The notes: generated by a model from the sequence alone, not told the origin. A stretch of DNA of 6,422 bases from Lachnospiraceae bacterium UBA7110 (GCA_002492295.1 DKYC01000007.1:1-6422), one strand, 5' to 3'; positions 1 to 6,281 are shown, numbered from the stretch's first letter. A program made the numbers and translations.

Positions 1-578
1 ATATTAAAAGCCTTTTTCAAATTATTTTGTCTTCCATGTGCATCTAATTGCTTCTGGGGCACCGTTTTCCTAACCCTTTCCACCAAATTTTTTTCCACCG
101 GGATTCCCGTCAGCCCTGATAAATGCGATGCAATCAGTTCCGCCTGGTTATAACCGCGGCTTTTTAACTTGGATTTATGCAGAGGCACAGGAATAATCGC
201 ATCCGCCTCCATACGCAGAATTTCGTTTCCAAGCCGCTCGTAAAGCTCCTCCGCGTAAAATGCCGCATACTCGCAGCGCTTCTTATATTTAAAGCGGTAG
301 ATACTCCTTTTCATGCTCTGGTAATCATACAGCGCAATTCCTCTGTCAAATATATGCGGTGTCTGCACGCATGCAGTACAAAAAACCTTCGTTTCATCCA
401 CTAGCTGCCTGCCGCATTTTAAGCACCGCGGCTCCAAAACATAGCGGATTTTCCTGCGGCACCCCCTGCACGCCTTTCCTTCCCCCACCGGCACAATCCC
501 GTCACAGACAGGACATCTGCGCGGAAACAGCAAATCGGCAATTTTCGTCAATCCCCGTCCAATAAAAACATCTCGCAT
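1..578 (-). CDS. comFC: ComFC-like phosphoribosyltransferase-fold competence protein (3' end cut by window)
   Basis: My own translation of the minus strand from the ATG at 576-578 gives 192 codons without a stop, running off the window edge. Four CxxC pairs are visible in the N-terminal third: CPVC (22-25), CRGC (37-40), CLKC (52-55) and CTAC (67-70), as expected for the zinc-binding part of ComF proteins. The phosphoribosyltransferase-like part follows, with IIPVPLHKSKLKSRGYNQAE (128-147) and the conserved block around RKTVPQ...R..NLKKAF (170-191). The PRPP-loop aspartates normally come next and lie outside the window. Relatives are usually about 230-240 residues, so some 40-50 are missing. 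The start is fixed: an in-frame TAG lies two codons upstream and an AAAGGA ribosome binding site is 6 nt away. The gene overlaps the end of recD2 by 31 bases, so the two are probably cotranscribed. ComFC is needed for DNA uptake during natural transformation; in bacteria not known to be competent its role is unclear. Confidence 0.93.
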   Translation of the reverse strand, partial: MRDVFIGRGLTKIADLLFPRRCPVCDGIVPVGEGKACRGCRRKIRYVLEPRCLKCGRQLVDETKVFCTACVQTPHIFDRGIALYDYQSMKRSIYRFKYKKRCEYAAFYAEELYERLGNEILRMEADAIIPVPLHKSKLKSRGYNQAELIASHLSGLTGIPVEKNLVERVRKTVPQKQLDAHGRQNNLKKAFN

Positions 579-2836
579 ATTCTATCCTTTAATCCTGTAT
601 ATCGTTTCTGTTCATTCTCATTTGCAATCATCTGCTTTACGGTCTCGCGGCTTCCAAGGATTGTCACACAACTCTTTGCCCTTGTAACGCCCGTATACAA
701 AAGATTCCTGTTGAAAAGCATCTTCGGTCCCGTAAGCAACGGCATAATCACGGCGGGATACTCGCTTCCCTGCGATTTATGTATCGTAATCGCATAGGCA
801 AGCTCCAGCTCGTCCAGACCGGTCATCGGATATGTCACCTGCCGCAAGTCATCATACTCTACCACCACGGTTTTTGCCGTTTCGTTTATCTCTTTTATAA
901 TGCCCACATCTCCGTTAAATACGCCCTGCCCGCTGTCAATCGCAATTCCGTATTTGCTGACAATCTCCCATTCAAGCTGGTAATTGTTTTTCACCTGCAT
1001 CACCTTGTCGCCAAGCCGGAATACCCTGTCACCATGGAGAAGTTCAAGTTTTTCGGGCGCCGGCGGATTTAAATACTGCTGCAAAATACCATTCAGGGTC
1101 TCCACGCCCAAAGCCCCTTTGCGCATCGGCGTAAGAACCTGGATGTCAAACATGCCCGATTTCACATACCTTGGCAGTTTTTCAGTAATCAGCAGAATCA
1201 TATGCTTATAAATCACATTGACATTATCGCGCTCCAAAAAGAAAAAATCCATGCTCTTGTTGTCAAGCGGTATTTCCTTCCCTTCATTTATCCGGTGGGC
1301 GTTGACGACAATATCGCTCTCTCCCGCCTGTCGGAAAATCTTGGACAGCACGACCGACGCAATCTTTCCACTCTCCATCAAATCCTTAAGCACCTGCCCC
1401 GGTCCCACCGACGGCAGCTGGTTTCTGTCCCCAACCATAACCAGTCTTGTCCCAGGCGCAATTGCCTTTAACAGCGACTGGAAAAGATGAATGTCCACCA
1501 TCGACATCTCATCAATAATCACGACATCCGCCTCCAAAGGATTCAGCTCGTTTTTTTCAAAGTGCACGGCAGAACCCCCCCTGTCGACATTCGACATGGC
1601 ATCTTCCGACACCGACCCGTTCAATTCCAAAAGACGATGTATTGTCTTTGCTTCGAATCCGGTTGCCTCCGTCATACGCTTTGCCGCACGTCCCGTAGGC
1701 GCCGCCAAAAAAATGTCAAGTCCCTCTTCCTCAAAATAACGGATAATCATGTTGATGGTCGTCGTCTTTCCCGTTCCGGGACCGCCCGACAGAATAAAGA
1801 TACCGTTTTCCACCGCATTGATGACCGCCTTTCTCTGCAGCACGTCAAGCTCCATGTGGTTTGTTTCCTCTAACTTCCTTAGCCGGTCAAAAAGCCTGTT
1901 CTGTTCTGCTTTTGTCAGCCTGTCAGCACTCTCGCCTGTCCCGTCGCCAAATGCCCTCTGCAGCTCAAACAGCATCCGTGCGCAGTTCAATTCCGCATAA
2001 TATGCACTGTTGCTGTAAACGCAAAGCACATCGTCTTTTTCCTTTATCACGACTTTTCTGTCTATCGCAAGATTTTCCAGCTGCGGCGCAATCTGTTCCT
2101 GTGTCAGGCCAAGCATCTGCGCCGCCTTCTCCAAAAGAAGCTCTTTGGGCAGATACACATGCCCCTCCGCCCCTGCCTGCAAAAGCGTATACAGCATCCC
2201 GCTTCGAATACGGTAATCCGAATCCATATGAATCCCGATTTTTGCGGCAATGTCATCCGCAATACGAAACCCGATTCCCGATACATCCTCCGCAAGCCGG
2301 TAGGGGTTTTCCTGCATCACCTTATATAATCCCATTCCGTACTGCTTATATATTTTAATGGCAAGCGTATTTGTAATACCGTATTTCTGGAGAAAAATCA
2401 TTGCCTCCCGCATATCCTTTTTCTCTTCCACCTGCTCCGCGATTTCCCTCGCCTTTTTCTCACTGATTCCCTTAATCTCTGCGAGCCGGTGCGGCTCCTC
2501 CTCAATAATCCGGAAGGTATCGTCCCCAAAACGCCTCACAATCCGCGCTGCAAGCGCCGCACCGACTCCTTTTATCGCACCGGAACCAAGATAACGCTCC
2601 ACCGCAACCGCGTCCTCGGGCGGCACGACGCGGAACGTCTCTGCCTTAAACTGCCTGCCATAGACCGCATGCTCCACAAAGGCTCCCTCGGCTTCAATAC
2701 ACTCTCCCTCGTCAAGGTTTGTAAAAATCCCTGTACAGGTAATTTCCATCTCCCCTGCCGCCAAATTAATCACACCATAGCCGTTTTGCGGGTTTTTATA
2801 GATAATATGTTCTACAAAGCCTTTTAGTGTATCCAT
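548..2836 (-). CDS. recD2: RecD2-type 5'-3' DNA helicase (SF1B, RecD/TraA family)
   Basis: This complete 762-residue protein has the usual RecD2 length and order. An N-terminal OB-like region (about 1-75) is followed by helix-hairpin-helix segments with GAIKGVG (86-92), the AEIKGIS region (119-125) and VSGIGFRIADDIA (185-197). The helicase core shows motif I GGPGTGKTTT (351-360), Ia APTGRAAKRM (379-388), II IIDEMSMVD (440-448), III VMVGDRNQLPSVGPG (466-480), IV KIFRQ (499-503), V ITIHKSQGSEY (683-693) and VI LLYTGVTRAK (712-721). GQGVFNGDVG (636-645) marks the SH3-like insertion. All catalytic residues are present. AAGGAGG lies 6 nt before the ATG. Known RecD2 proteins are ATP-driven 5'-3' helicases acting in DNA repair and replication-fork maintenance without RecB or RecC, and no recB or recC neighbour is seen. 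It follows the flagellar terminator and overlaps comFC. A Gly/Ser/Asp-rich stretch at about 407-426, between motifs Ia and II, looks longer than in relatives I remember. Confidence 0.97.
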   Translation of the reverse strand: MDTLKGFVEHIIYKNPQNGYGVINLAAGEMEITCTGIFTNLDEGECIEAEGAFVEHAVYGRQFKAETFRVVPPEDAVAVERYLGSGAIKGVGAALAARIVRRFGDDTFRIIEEEPHRLAEIKGISEKKAREIAEQVEEKKDMREAMIFLQKYGITNTLAIKIYKQYGMGLYKVMQENPYRLAEDVSGIGFRIADDIAAKIGIHMDSDYRIRSGMLYTLLQAGAEGHVYLPKELLLEKAAQMLGLTQEQIAPQLENLAIDRKVVIKEKDDVLCVYSNSAYYAELNCARMLFELQRAFGDGTGESADRLTKAEQNRLFDRLRKLEETNHMELDVLQRKAVINAVENGIFILSGGPGTGKTTTINMIIRYFEEEGLDIFLAAPTGRAAKRMTEATGFEAKTIHRLLELNGSVSEDAMSNVDRGGSAVHFEKNELNPLEADVVIIDEMSMVDIHLFQSLLKAIAPGTRLVMVGDRNQLPSVGPGQVLKDLMESGKIASVVLSKIFRQAGESDIVVNAHRINEGKEIPLDNKSMDFFFLERDNVNVIYKHMILLITEKLPRYVKSGMFDIQVLTPMRKGALGVETLNGILQQYLNPPAPEKLELLHGDRVFRLGDKVMQVKNNYQLEWEIVSKYGIAIDSGQGVFNGDVGIIKEINETAKTVVVEYDDLRQVTYPMTGLDELELAYAITIHKSQGSEYPAVIMPLLTGPKMLFNRNLLYTGVTRAKSCVTILGSRETVKQMIANENEQKRYTGLKDRICEMFLLDGD
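585..590 (-). promoter_or_regulatory. Ribosome binding site of comFC inside recD2
   Basis: The minus strand reads AAAGGA here, 6 nt before the comFC ATG at 576-578. The site lies within the last codons of recD2. With the in-frame TAG at 582-584 it decides the comFC start and supports translation of comFC from the recD2 message. Confidence 0.6.
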
Positions 2837-2856
2837 GCGCGTCCTCCTTGTTTTCC

Positions 2857-2886
2857 CGTAATATATTTATGCTTCTGTATATTACG
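2857..2886. repeat. Perfect 9-bp inverted repeat in the recD2 leader
   Basis: CGTAATATA (2857-2865) and TATATTACG (2878-2886) are exact reverse complements separated by 12 bases. The element lies between the flagellar terminator and the recD2 ribosome binding site (AAGGAGG at 2843-2849). It could be a hairpin in the recD2 leader RNA or a dyad operator. A poor -10-like TATATT (minus strand, 2860-2865) falls inside the left arm, with no convincing -35 upstream, so a separate recD2 promoter here is possible but unproven. Confidence 0.5.
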
Positions 2887-2889
2887 CAC

Positions 2890-2918
2890 AAAAGCCGAGC
2901 CCGTAATCGGGTTCGGCT
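2890..2918 (-). terminator. Probable intrinsic terminator of the mbl-flagellar operon
   Basis: An 11-bp stem (2893-2903 with 2908-2918, one G-T wobble, otherwise perfect and GC-rich) closes a 4-base loop, TAAT. On the minus strand it begins 16 bases past the stop codon of the flgJ-like gene and is followed by a T run that includes the last stem base (2893-2890, TTTT), then GTGCG. The stem is strong but the T tract is short, so read-through into recD2 is possible. Nothing on the plus strand ends here, so it most likely serves the minus-strand transcript. Confidence 0.75.
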
Positions 2919-2934
2919 GTGTTCTTTCATTTAA

Positions 2935-3324
2935 CTATACATCCTCCGCGGAAATTATATTTGCGCCAATGCCATAGTTGCGTTTCATCTGTTCATAAAG
3001 CGTGTTCGCAATTCCAATACCGTTTCCTGACGTCACCTGATCGCACAATTCCTGAACAGCAAAGTCCTTAAAATAATCTACCATTTTTGATGCGTATCCG
3101 TTCTCTTCATCATCTGAAAATACTTTTGTTGTCTTTATCATGGAATTGAATACCTGTTCCATAAAATAGGATTCAAATTCCTTGCACGCATCCATCAGTT
3201 CCTCTTCCGTCGCCGTGGAAGCAGTTTTGTTTTCCAGTTTATTCTGAAGTGCATCGGCTTTTCCTGACGATGCCTGACCCGCCATATAGTCCGCATACAC
3301 AGAACCTACTCCGCCAATATCCAT
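2935..3324 (-). CDS. flgJ: FlgJ-type flagellar rod-binding protein (N-terminal domain only)
   Basis: This 129-residue protein matches the rod-binding domain of FlgJ at about 41-115, with the typical helix LMDACKEFESYFMEQVFNSM (43-62) and the closing segment GIGIANTLYEQM (102-113). In the family this domain caps or chaperones the growing rod in the cell envelope. The C-terminal glucosaminidase half of gammaproteobacterial FlgJ is absent, as is common in Firmicutes, so wall opening must come from another enzyme not seen here. There is no signal peptide; FlgJ-type proteins leave through the flagellar export apparatus. GGAGG (3331-3335) lies 6 nt before the ATG. The gene is 42 bases behind flgG and is the last in its operon, followed by a stem-loop. 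The N-terminal 40 residues are Gly/Ser/Ala-rich and probably flexible. Confidence 0.88.
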   Translation of the reverse strand: MDIGGVGSVYADYMAGQASSGKADALQNKLENKTASTATEEELMDACKEFESYFMEQVFNSMIKTTKVFSDDEENGYASKMVDYFKDFAVQELCDQVTSGNGIGIANTLYEQMKRNYGIGANIISAEDV

Positions 3325-3366
3325 AAAAATCCTCCGTTCCTGTTTAGACGCATTTTTGTTTCACGC

Positions 3367-4188
3367 TTACCGCTTCAGCTGATTTGCCTGCTGCAGCATT
3401 TCGTCCGAGGTTGTAATAACCTTTGAGTTCATCTCATACGCTCTCTGCGCCACAATTAAGTTTACCATCTCGTCTGCAATCTGCACATTCGAACCCTCAA
3501 GATAGCCCTGTATGATTTTACTCTTTGGCAAATTATCATCCTCATTCTCATTTAGCGCCTCGCCGCTCGCGTCCGTCTCAGAGAAAAGGCTGTCACCCTC
3601 CTTGCTCAGACCGCCGGGGTTATTAAACTGCCATAAGCCGATTTGCATATCCATGCTCTGCAGCACATTATCATCGTCCGGATACATCAGTGTACCGTCT
3701 TTTGAAACAGCAATTTTACTCACCACGACATCCTCGTCCTCAATCACAATCGGCTCACCCTCAACGTCAAGCACCGGAAGACCGTCCGAAGTCGTTAAAA
3801 TCAACCCTTCCGAACCGATTGCAAATTCCATGTTACCGTTTCTTGTATAATAAACAGACTCGCCGTCTGCTCCCTGTACCGCAAAAAATCCCTTGCCTGC
3901 AATTGCAAAATTCGCCTCACCGGGCGTCTCCAAAAGACTTCCCTGTGTAAAAATCGACGTAATTGCCGAATTTCTGACACCGAGTCCCACCTCCGCGCCA
4001 ATCGGCTTCTGCTCCATATTCGCCGTAGTACTTCTTGTCTGAATCGTCTGATATAAAAGTGATTTAAACTCCATAACCTCCGACTTATAACCTGTCGTAT
4101 TGACATTCGCGAGATTATTGGAAATATTATCTACATTTAACTGCTGTGCAATCATTCCGGTTGCACCTGTCCACAATGATCTTACCAT
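3367..4188 (-). CDS. flgG: Flagellar basal-body distal rod protein FlgG (FlhP position)
   Basis: The 273-residue protein has both hallmarks of the rod/hook family. The N-terminal rod domain carries MVRSLWTGATGMIAQQLNVD (1-20) and ISNNLANVNTTGYK (22-35). The C-terminal helix region runs from GYLEGSNVQIADEMVNLI (228-245) through QRAYEMNSKVITTSDEML (248-265). The ends resemble FlgG more closely than FlgF: GYLEGSN and AYEMNSKVI..SDEMLQ.AN are FlgG-like. Typical FlgG is about 260 residues; the extra length lies in an acidic middle part (EGEPIVIEDEDVVV, 143-156, and NENEDDN, 213-219). FlgG polymerises into the distal rod and is secreted by the flagellar type III system, so no signal peptide is expected. 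GGGAGG (4199-4204) is 10 nt before the ATG. The gene follows flgF by 20 bases. Its place corresponds to flhP in the mbl-flhO-flhP operon of B. subtilis. Confidence 0.93.
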   Translation of the reverse strand: MVRSLWTGATGMIAQQLNVDNISNNLANVNTTGYKSEVMEFKSLLYQTIQTRSTTANMEQKPIGAEVGLGVRNSAITSIFTQGSLLETPGEANFAIAGKGFFAVQGADGESVYYTRNGNMEFAIGSEGLILTTSDGLPVLDVEGEPIVIEDEDVVVSKIAVSKDGTLMYPDDDNVLQSMDMQIGLWQFNNPGGLSKEGDSLFSETDASGEALNENEDDNLPKSKIIQGYLEGSNVQIADEMVNLIVAQRAYEMNSKVITTSDEMLQQANQLKR

Positions 4189-4208
4189 ATTATCTTAACC
4201 TCCCGTGA

Positions 4209-4985
4209 TTATAGTTTAATTAACTGCATGGATTGCTCTAAGGTATCGTCAAAGGTTGTAATCATCTTTTGGTTTGCCTCATACTGCCTGGAAATCGTAA
4301 TCATGTTTACCATTTCCTTCACGACATTCGCATTCGACATTTCCAAATACCCCTGATAAATGCTGGCGTCCTCCGCGTCATGCGATACCGCGCCTTCCTT
4401 TGCGTCCCACATCGTCTCACCATAATGTGTCAGATAATTGGTATCTTCAAATTCCGTAATTCTTAAGCTTGCGACAAGATTGCCGTCCTGATAAATGTTT
4501 CCCATACGGTCAATCACAGTCTCAGCCGCAGTGGTGGAAAGCTGTATTCTTCCATTCTCACCGAGAACATAGTCACCGTCCTTTGTCACCAGCCAGCCGT
4601 CCTTCGTGAGCGTAAATCCACCATCCCTTGTATATTTTGTCGAGGTCTCCCCCGTCTTACTCGTAAACTCAATATTAAAAAACCCATCTCCGCCAATCGC
4701 AAGATCATACGGATTTTCCGTAATTCTCAACGAACCCTGCGAGAAATCCGTAAACGTCTCTCCGATTTTTACACCGAGGCTCATATTCCCCAGGCGCTTA
4801 GGCACATTCGGATTTTCCGATAAATCCTTAATCTTAACCGCCATCACCTCGTCATACGCCTGACTTGTCGAACCTTCCTTCTTAAATCCCGTCGTGTCTG
4901 CGTTTGCAAGGTTGTTTGACATAATATCCATCCTATACTGCTCGTTCAGCATCCCCGTATAGGCTGTGTACAGACCTCTAAGCAT
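4209..4985 (-). CDS. flgF: Flagellar rod protein, FlgF/FlgG family (FlhO-like)
   Basis: The 258-residue product begins MLRGLYTAYTGMLNEQYRMD and continues with IMSNNLANADTTGFKKEG (21-38), the rod-family N-terminal domain. It ends with GYLEMSNANVVKEMVNMI (212-229) and QYEANQKMITTFDDTLEQ (234-251), the matching C-terminal domain. These two helices pack against neighbouring subunits in the rod, while the middle (about 80-200, including DLAIGGDGFFNIE, 94-106) forms the exposed beta domain. The protein is a paralogue of the next gene, and its position directly after mbl matches flhO of B. subtilis, so FlgF is the best name; automatic pipelines may call it FlgG. AGGAGG (4991-4996) lies 5 nt before the ATG. 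The 63 bases between mbl and this gene hold no convincing terminator or promoter, so cotranscription is likely. It is secreted through the flagellar export apparatus. Confidence 0.87.
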   Translation of the reverse strand: MLRGLYTAYTGMLNEQYRMDIMSNNLANADTTGFKKEGSTSQAYDEVMAVKIKDLSENPNVPKRLGNMSLGVKIGETFTDFSQGSLRITENPYDLAIGGDGFFNIEFTSKTGETSTKYTRDGGFTLTKDGWLVTKDGDYVLGENGRIQLSTTAAETVIDRMGNIYQDGNLVASLRITEFEDTNYLTHYGETMWDAKEGAVSHDAEDASIYQGYLEMSNANVVKEMVNMITISRQYEANQKMITTFDDTLEQSMQLIKL

Positions 4986-5048
4986 ATTCTCCTCCTAACC
5001 GAATCCCAAAACCGTGTCAGCCTAGAGTGTGTACCTCAATCTGCAGGA

Positions 5049-6044
5049 TTAAATCTCGTCCCTGGCGCCTGCCAAAAACTCCACATACTTACCCGTACCG
5101 ATGGCAACTGCCGTCATAGGATCCTCCGCGGTCATCGTATTAATACCCGTACGCGACTCAATTAAATCCTCCAGACCCCGCAGCAAGCTTCCGCCTCCCG
5201 TAAGCACAATCCCGCGGTCCGCAATATCCGCCGCAAGCTCGGGCGGCGTCTTTTCCAGTACGCTGTGGATGGTATCGATAATCTGCGCCGTTGTCTCACG
5301 AAGCGCCTCCTCCGTCTCCTCCGAAGAAACACGGATGGTTTTCGGAAGCCCCGTCACAAGATTTCGACCCCTGACGTCCATATAATCTACTTCTGCCCTC
5401 TTAAATGCTGATCCGATTTTTATTTTGATATCTTCTGCTGTTCGTTCACCGATTAACAGATTGTGTTTTTTCCTCATATAGCGCACAATCGCTTCGTCAA
5501 AATCGTCGCCTGCAATCTTAATCGACGCACTGACTACTGTCCCGCCCAGGGAAATGACTGCAATATCCGAAGTACCGCCGCCAATATCGACAATCATGTT
5601 TCCGCAAGGCTTTGAGATATCAATTCCCGCTCCGATTGCTGCTGCAATCGGCTCCTCGATAATCTTGACATCCCTTGCACCTGCCTGATAAGTCGCGTCC
5701 TCAACCGCCTTCTTCTCCACCTCCGTAACGCCGCTCGGCACGCACACCGCAATAATCGGCTTGCGGAAGGTCTTTCTGCCAAGCGCCTTTTGGATAAAAT
5801 GCTTCATCATCTGCTCCGTCACCTTATAATCGGAAATAACCCCCTGTCTCAAAGGTCTTACGGCTACAATATTGCCGGGCGTCCTTCCCAGCATCAGACG
5901 TGCATCCTCTCCGATGGCTTTTATTTTATCCGTGTCACGGTCAAAGGCTACTACGGACGGCTCTTTTAAAACGACGCCCTTTCCTCTGATGTAAACTAAT
6001 ATACTAGCGGTTCCTAAGTCAATTCCAATATCTGTGTATTGCAT
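5049..6044 (-). CDS. mbl: MreB/Mbl actin-like rod shape-determining protein
   Basis: The 331-residue protein is a full-length bacterial actin. The phosphate-1 loop is DIGIDLGTASILVYI (5-19), the phosphate-2 loop VDIGGGTSDIAVI (152-164) and the adenosine motif GIVLTGGGSLLRGL (278-291). IIEEPIAAAIGAG (128-140) carries the glutamate expected in the catalytic region, and LLIGERTAEDIKI (196-208) is strongly conserved in MreB and Mbl. ATP-bound filaments of this family lie on the inner face of the membrane and guide the peptidoglycan elongation machinery. The N-terminus starts almost at the first strand, without the extension of E. coli MreB; membrane contact is probably through the loop near TF (92-93), which is inference. 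The Mbl name rests on overall likeness and on synteny with flagellar rod genes; MreB is the safe alternative. AAAGGGG (6053-6059) lies 8 nt before the ATG. It is the first gene of the operon, behind a leader of about 230 bases. Confidence 0.95.
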   Translation of the reverse strand: MQYTDIGIDLGTASILVYIRGKGVVLKEPSVVAFDRDTDKIKAIGEDARLMLGRTPGNIVAVRPLRQGVISDYKVTEQMMKHFIQKALGRKTFRKPIIAVCVPSGVTEVEKKAVEDATYQAGARDVKIIEEPIAAAIGAGIDISKPCGNMIVDIGGGTSDIAVISLGGTVVSASIKIAGDDFDEAIVRYMRKKHNLLIGERTAEDIKIKIGSAFKRAEVDYMDVRGRNLVTGLPKTIRVSSEETEEALRETTAQIIDTIHSVLEKTPPELAADIADRGIVLTGGGSLLRGLEDLIESRTGINTMTAEDPMTAVAIGTGKYVEFLAGARDEI

Positions 6045-6103
6045 GGCTGCTGCCCCTTTCTTTCTAAATCAAAATTGGTAAATACAGGTACTCTATTCAA
6101 AAT

Positions 6104-6130
6104 TTATCCTACAGATTAACAGGATAATCT
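6104..6130 (-). promoter_or_regulatory. Two mutually exclusive hairpins in the mbl leader
   Basis: On the minus strand AGATTA (6125-6130) can pair with TAATCT (6113-6118) around a 6-base loop. TTATCCT (6121-6127) can instead pair with AGGATAA (6104-6110) around a 10-base loop. The 5' arms share 6125-6127, so only one hairpin can form at a time. They lie 60-86 bases before the mbl start and do not cover its ribosome binding site. Both stems are AT-rich and short, so this may be chance. Confidence 0.3.
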
Positions 6131-6146
6131 AATCATCTTAGTCAGT

Positions 6147-6222
6147 AACTATTCCGAACCTTGCTTCCTCTGCATTTTCCCACGGATTTTGCAGCAAATG
6201 TAAAAGCCCGGTCTGAATAGCT
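6147..6222 (-). ncRNA. Candidate structured leader RNA or dispersed hairpin element upstream of mbl
   Basis: The minus strand can fold into one long, regularly nested hairpin. From outside in, AGCTATTC (6215-6222) pairs with GAATAGTT (6147-6154, one G-U). ACC then pairs with GGT, GCTTTT with GGAAGC (two G-U) and CTGCA with TGCAG. At the top, AAA faces AAA and TCC/GGA closes a GTG loop. The pairing was found by eye; no energy or covariation was computed. It resembles no riboswitch class I can recall: c-di-GMP, T-box, SAM, FMN, lysine, cobalamin and c-di-AMP hallmarks are all missing. It lies wholly in the untranslated leader of mbl, with no T tract after it, so it is not a plain terminator. 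It could be a regulatory leader or a copy of a repeated intergenic hairpin. Confidence 0.4.
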
Positions 6223-6227
6223 GCTTA

Positions 6228-6281
6228 AGCCATTCACTATAGTATAGCCATTATCCATAATGAATTGCCAACTAAGCCATT
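6228..6281. repeat. Three AATGGCT direct repeats with an internal palindrome near the mbl promoter
   Basis: On the minus strand AATGGCT occurs at 6275-6281, 6246-6252 and 6228-6234. The first copy overlaps the -10 box. The middle copy begins inside the palindrome CATTAT-GG-ATAATG (6249-6262), and an 11-base palindrome, CTATACTATAG, lies at 6237-6247. Start-to-start spacings are 29 and 18 bases, so the copies are not regularly phased. Such clustering near a start site may mark regulator binding, but the motif is not one I recognise. Confidence 0.35.

Noticed and set aside
177..565. Two plus-strand open frames of 75 and 68 codons
   Set aside because: They run antisense to comFC, which has four CxxC pairs and a clear ribosome binding site; the frames have no recognisable motif.
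779..2827. Many plus-strand open frames of 75 to 165 codons, and a 63-codon minus-strand frame at 2104-2295
   Set aside because: All lie within recD2, whose helicase motifs are intact throughout. They are out-of-frame shadows.
3512..4863. Plus-strand frames, and a 101-codon minus-strand frame at 3801-4106, across the two rod genes
   Set aside because: The rod proteins are complete in their own frames with conserved ends and ribosome binding sites. The other frames show Arg/Ser-rich shadow composition.
4986..5048. A possible promoter or terminator between mbl and the flgF-like gene
   Set aside because: No stem-loop with a T tract, and no -35/-10 or sigma-28 pair at acceptable spacing, could be found.
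5101..5782. Plus-strand 94-codon frame and minus-strand 62-codon Arg-rich frame within mbl
   Set aside because: They overlap the conserved actin motifs in another frame and have no start signals.
6147..6222. SRP RNA or 6S RNA as an explanation for the nested hairpin
   Set aside because: The SRP domain IV hallmark (GGAAGG with a following GCAG) is absent; only a loosely similar GAGGAAGC is present. The 76-base size is too small for 6S RNA and there is no large central bubble.
6142..6258. A 38-codon open frame on the minus strand in the mbl leader, from an ATG at 6256-6258 to a TGA at 6142-6144 (begins MDNGYTIVNG)
   Set aside because: No ribosome binding site precedes it, it starts only about 14 bases after the predicted transcription start, and it covers the same bases as the nested hairpin. 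A chance open frame of this size is not rare. Leader-peptide translation is possible but unsupported.
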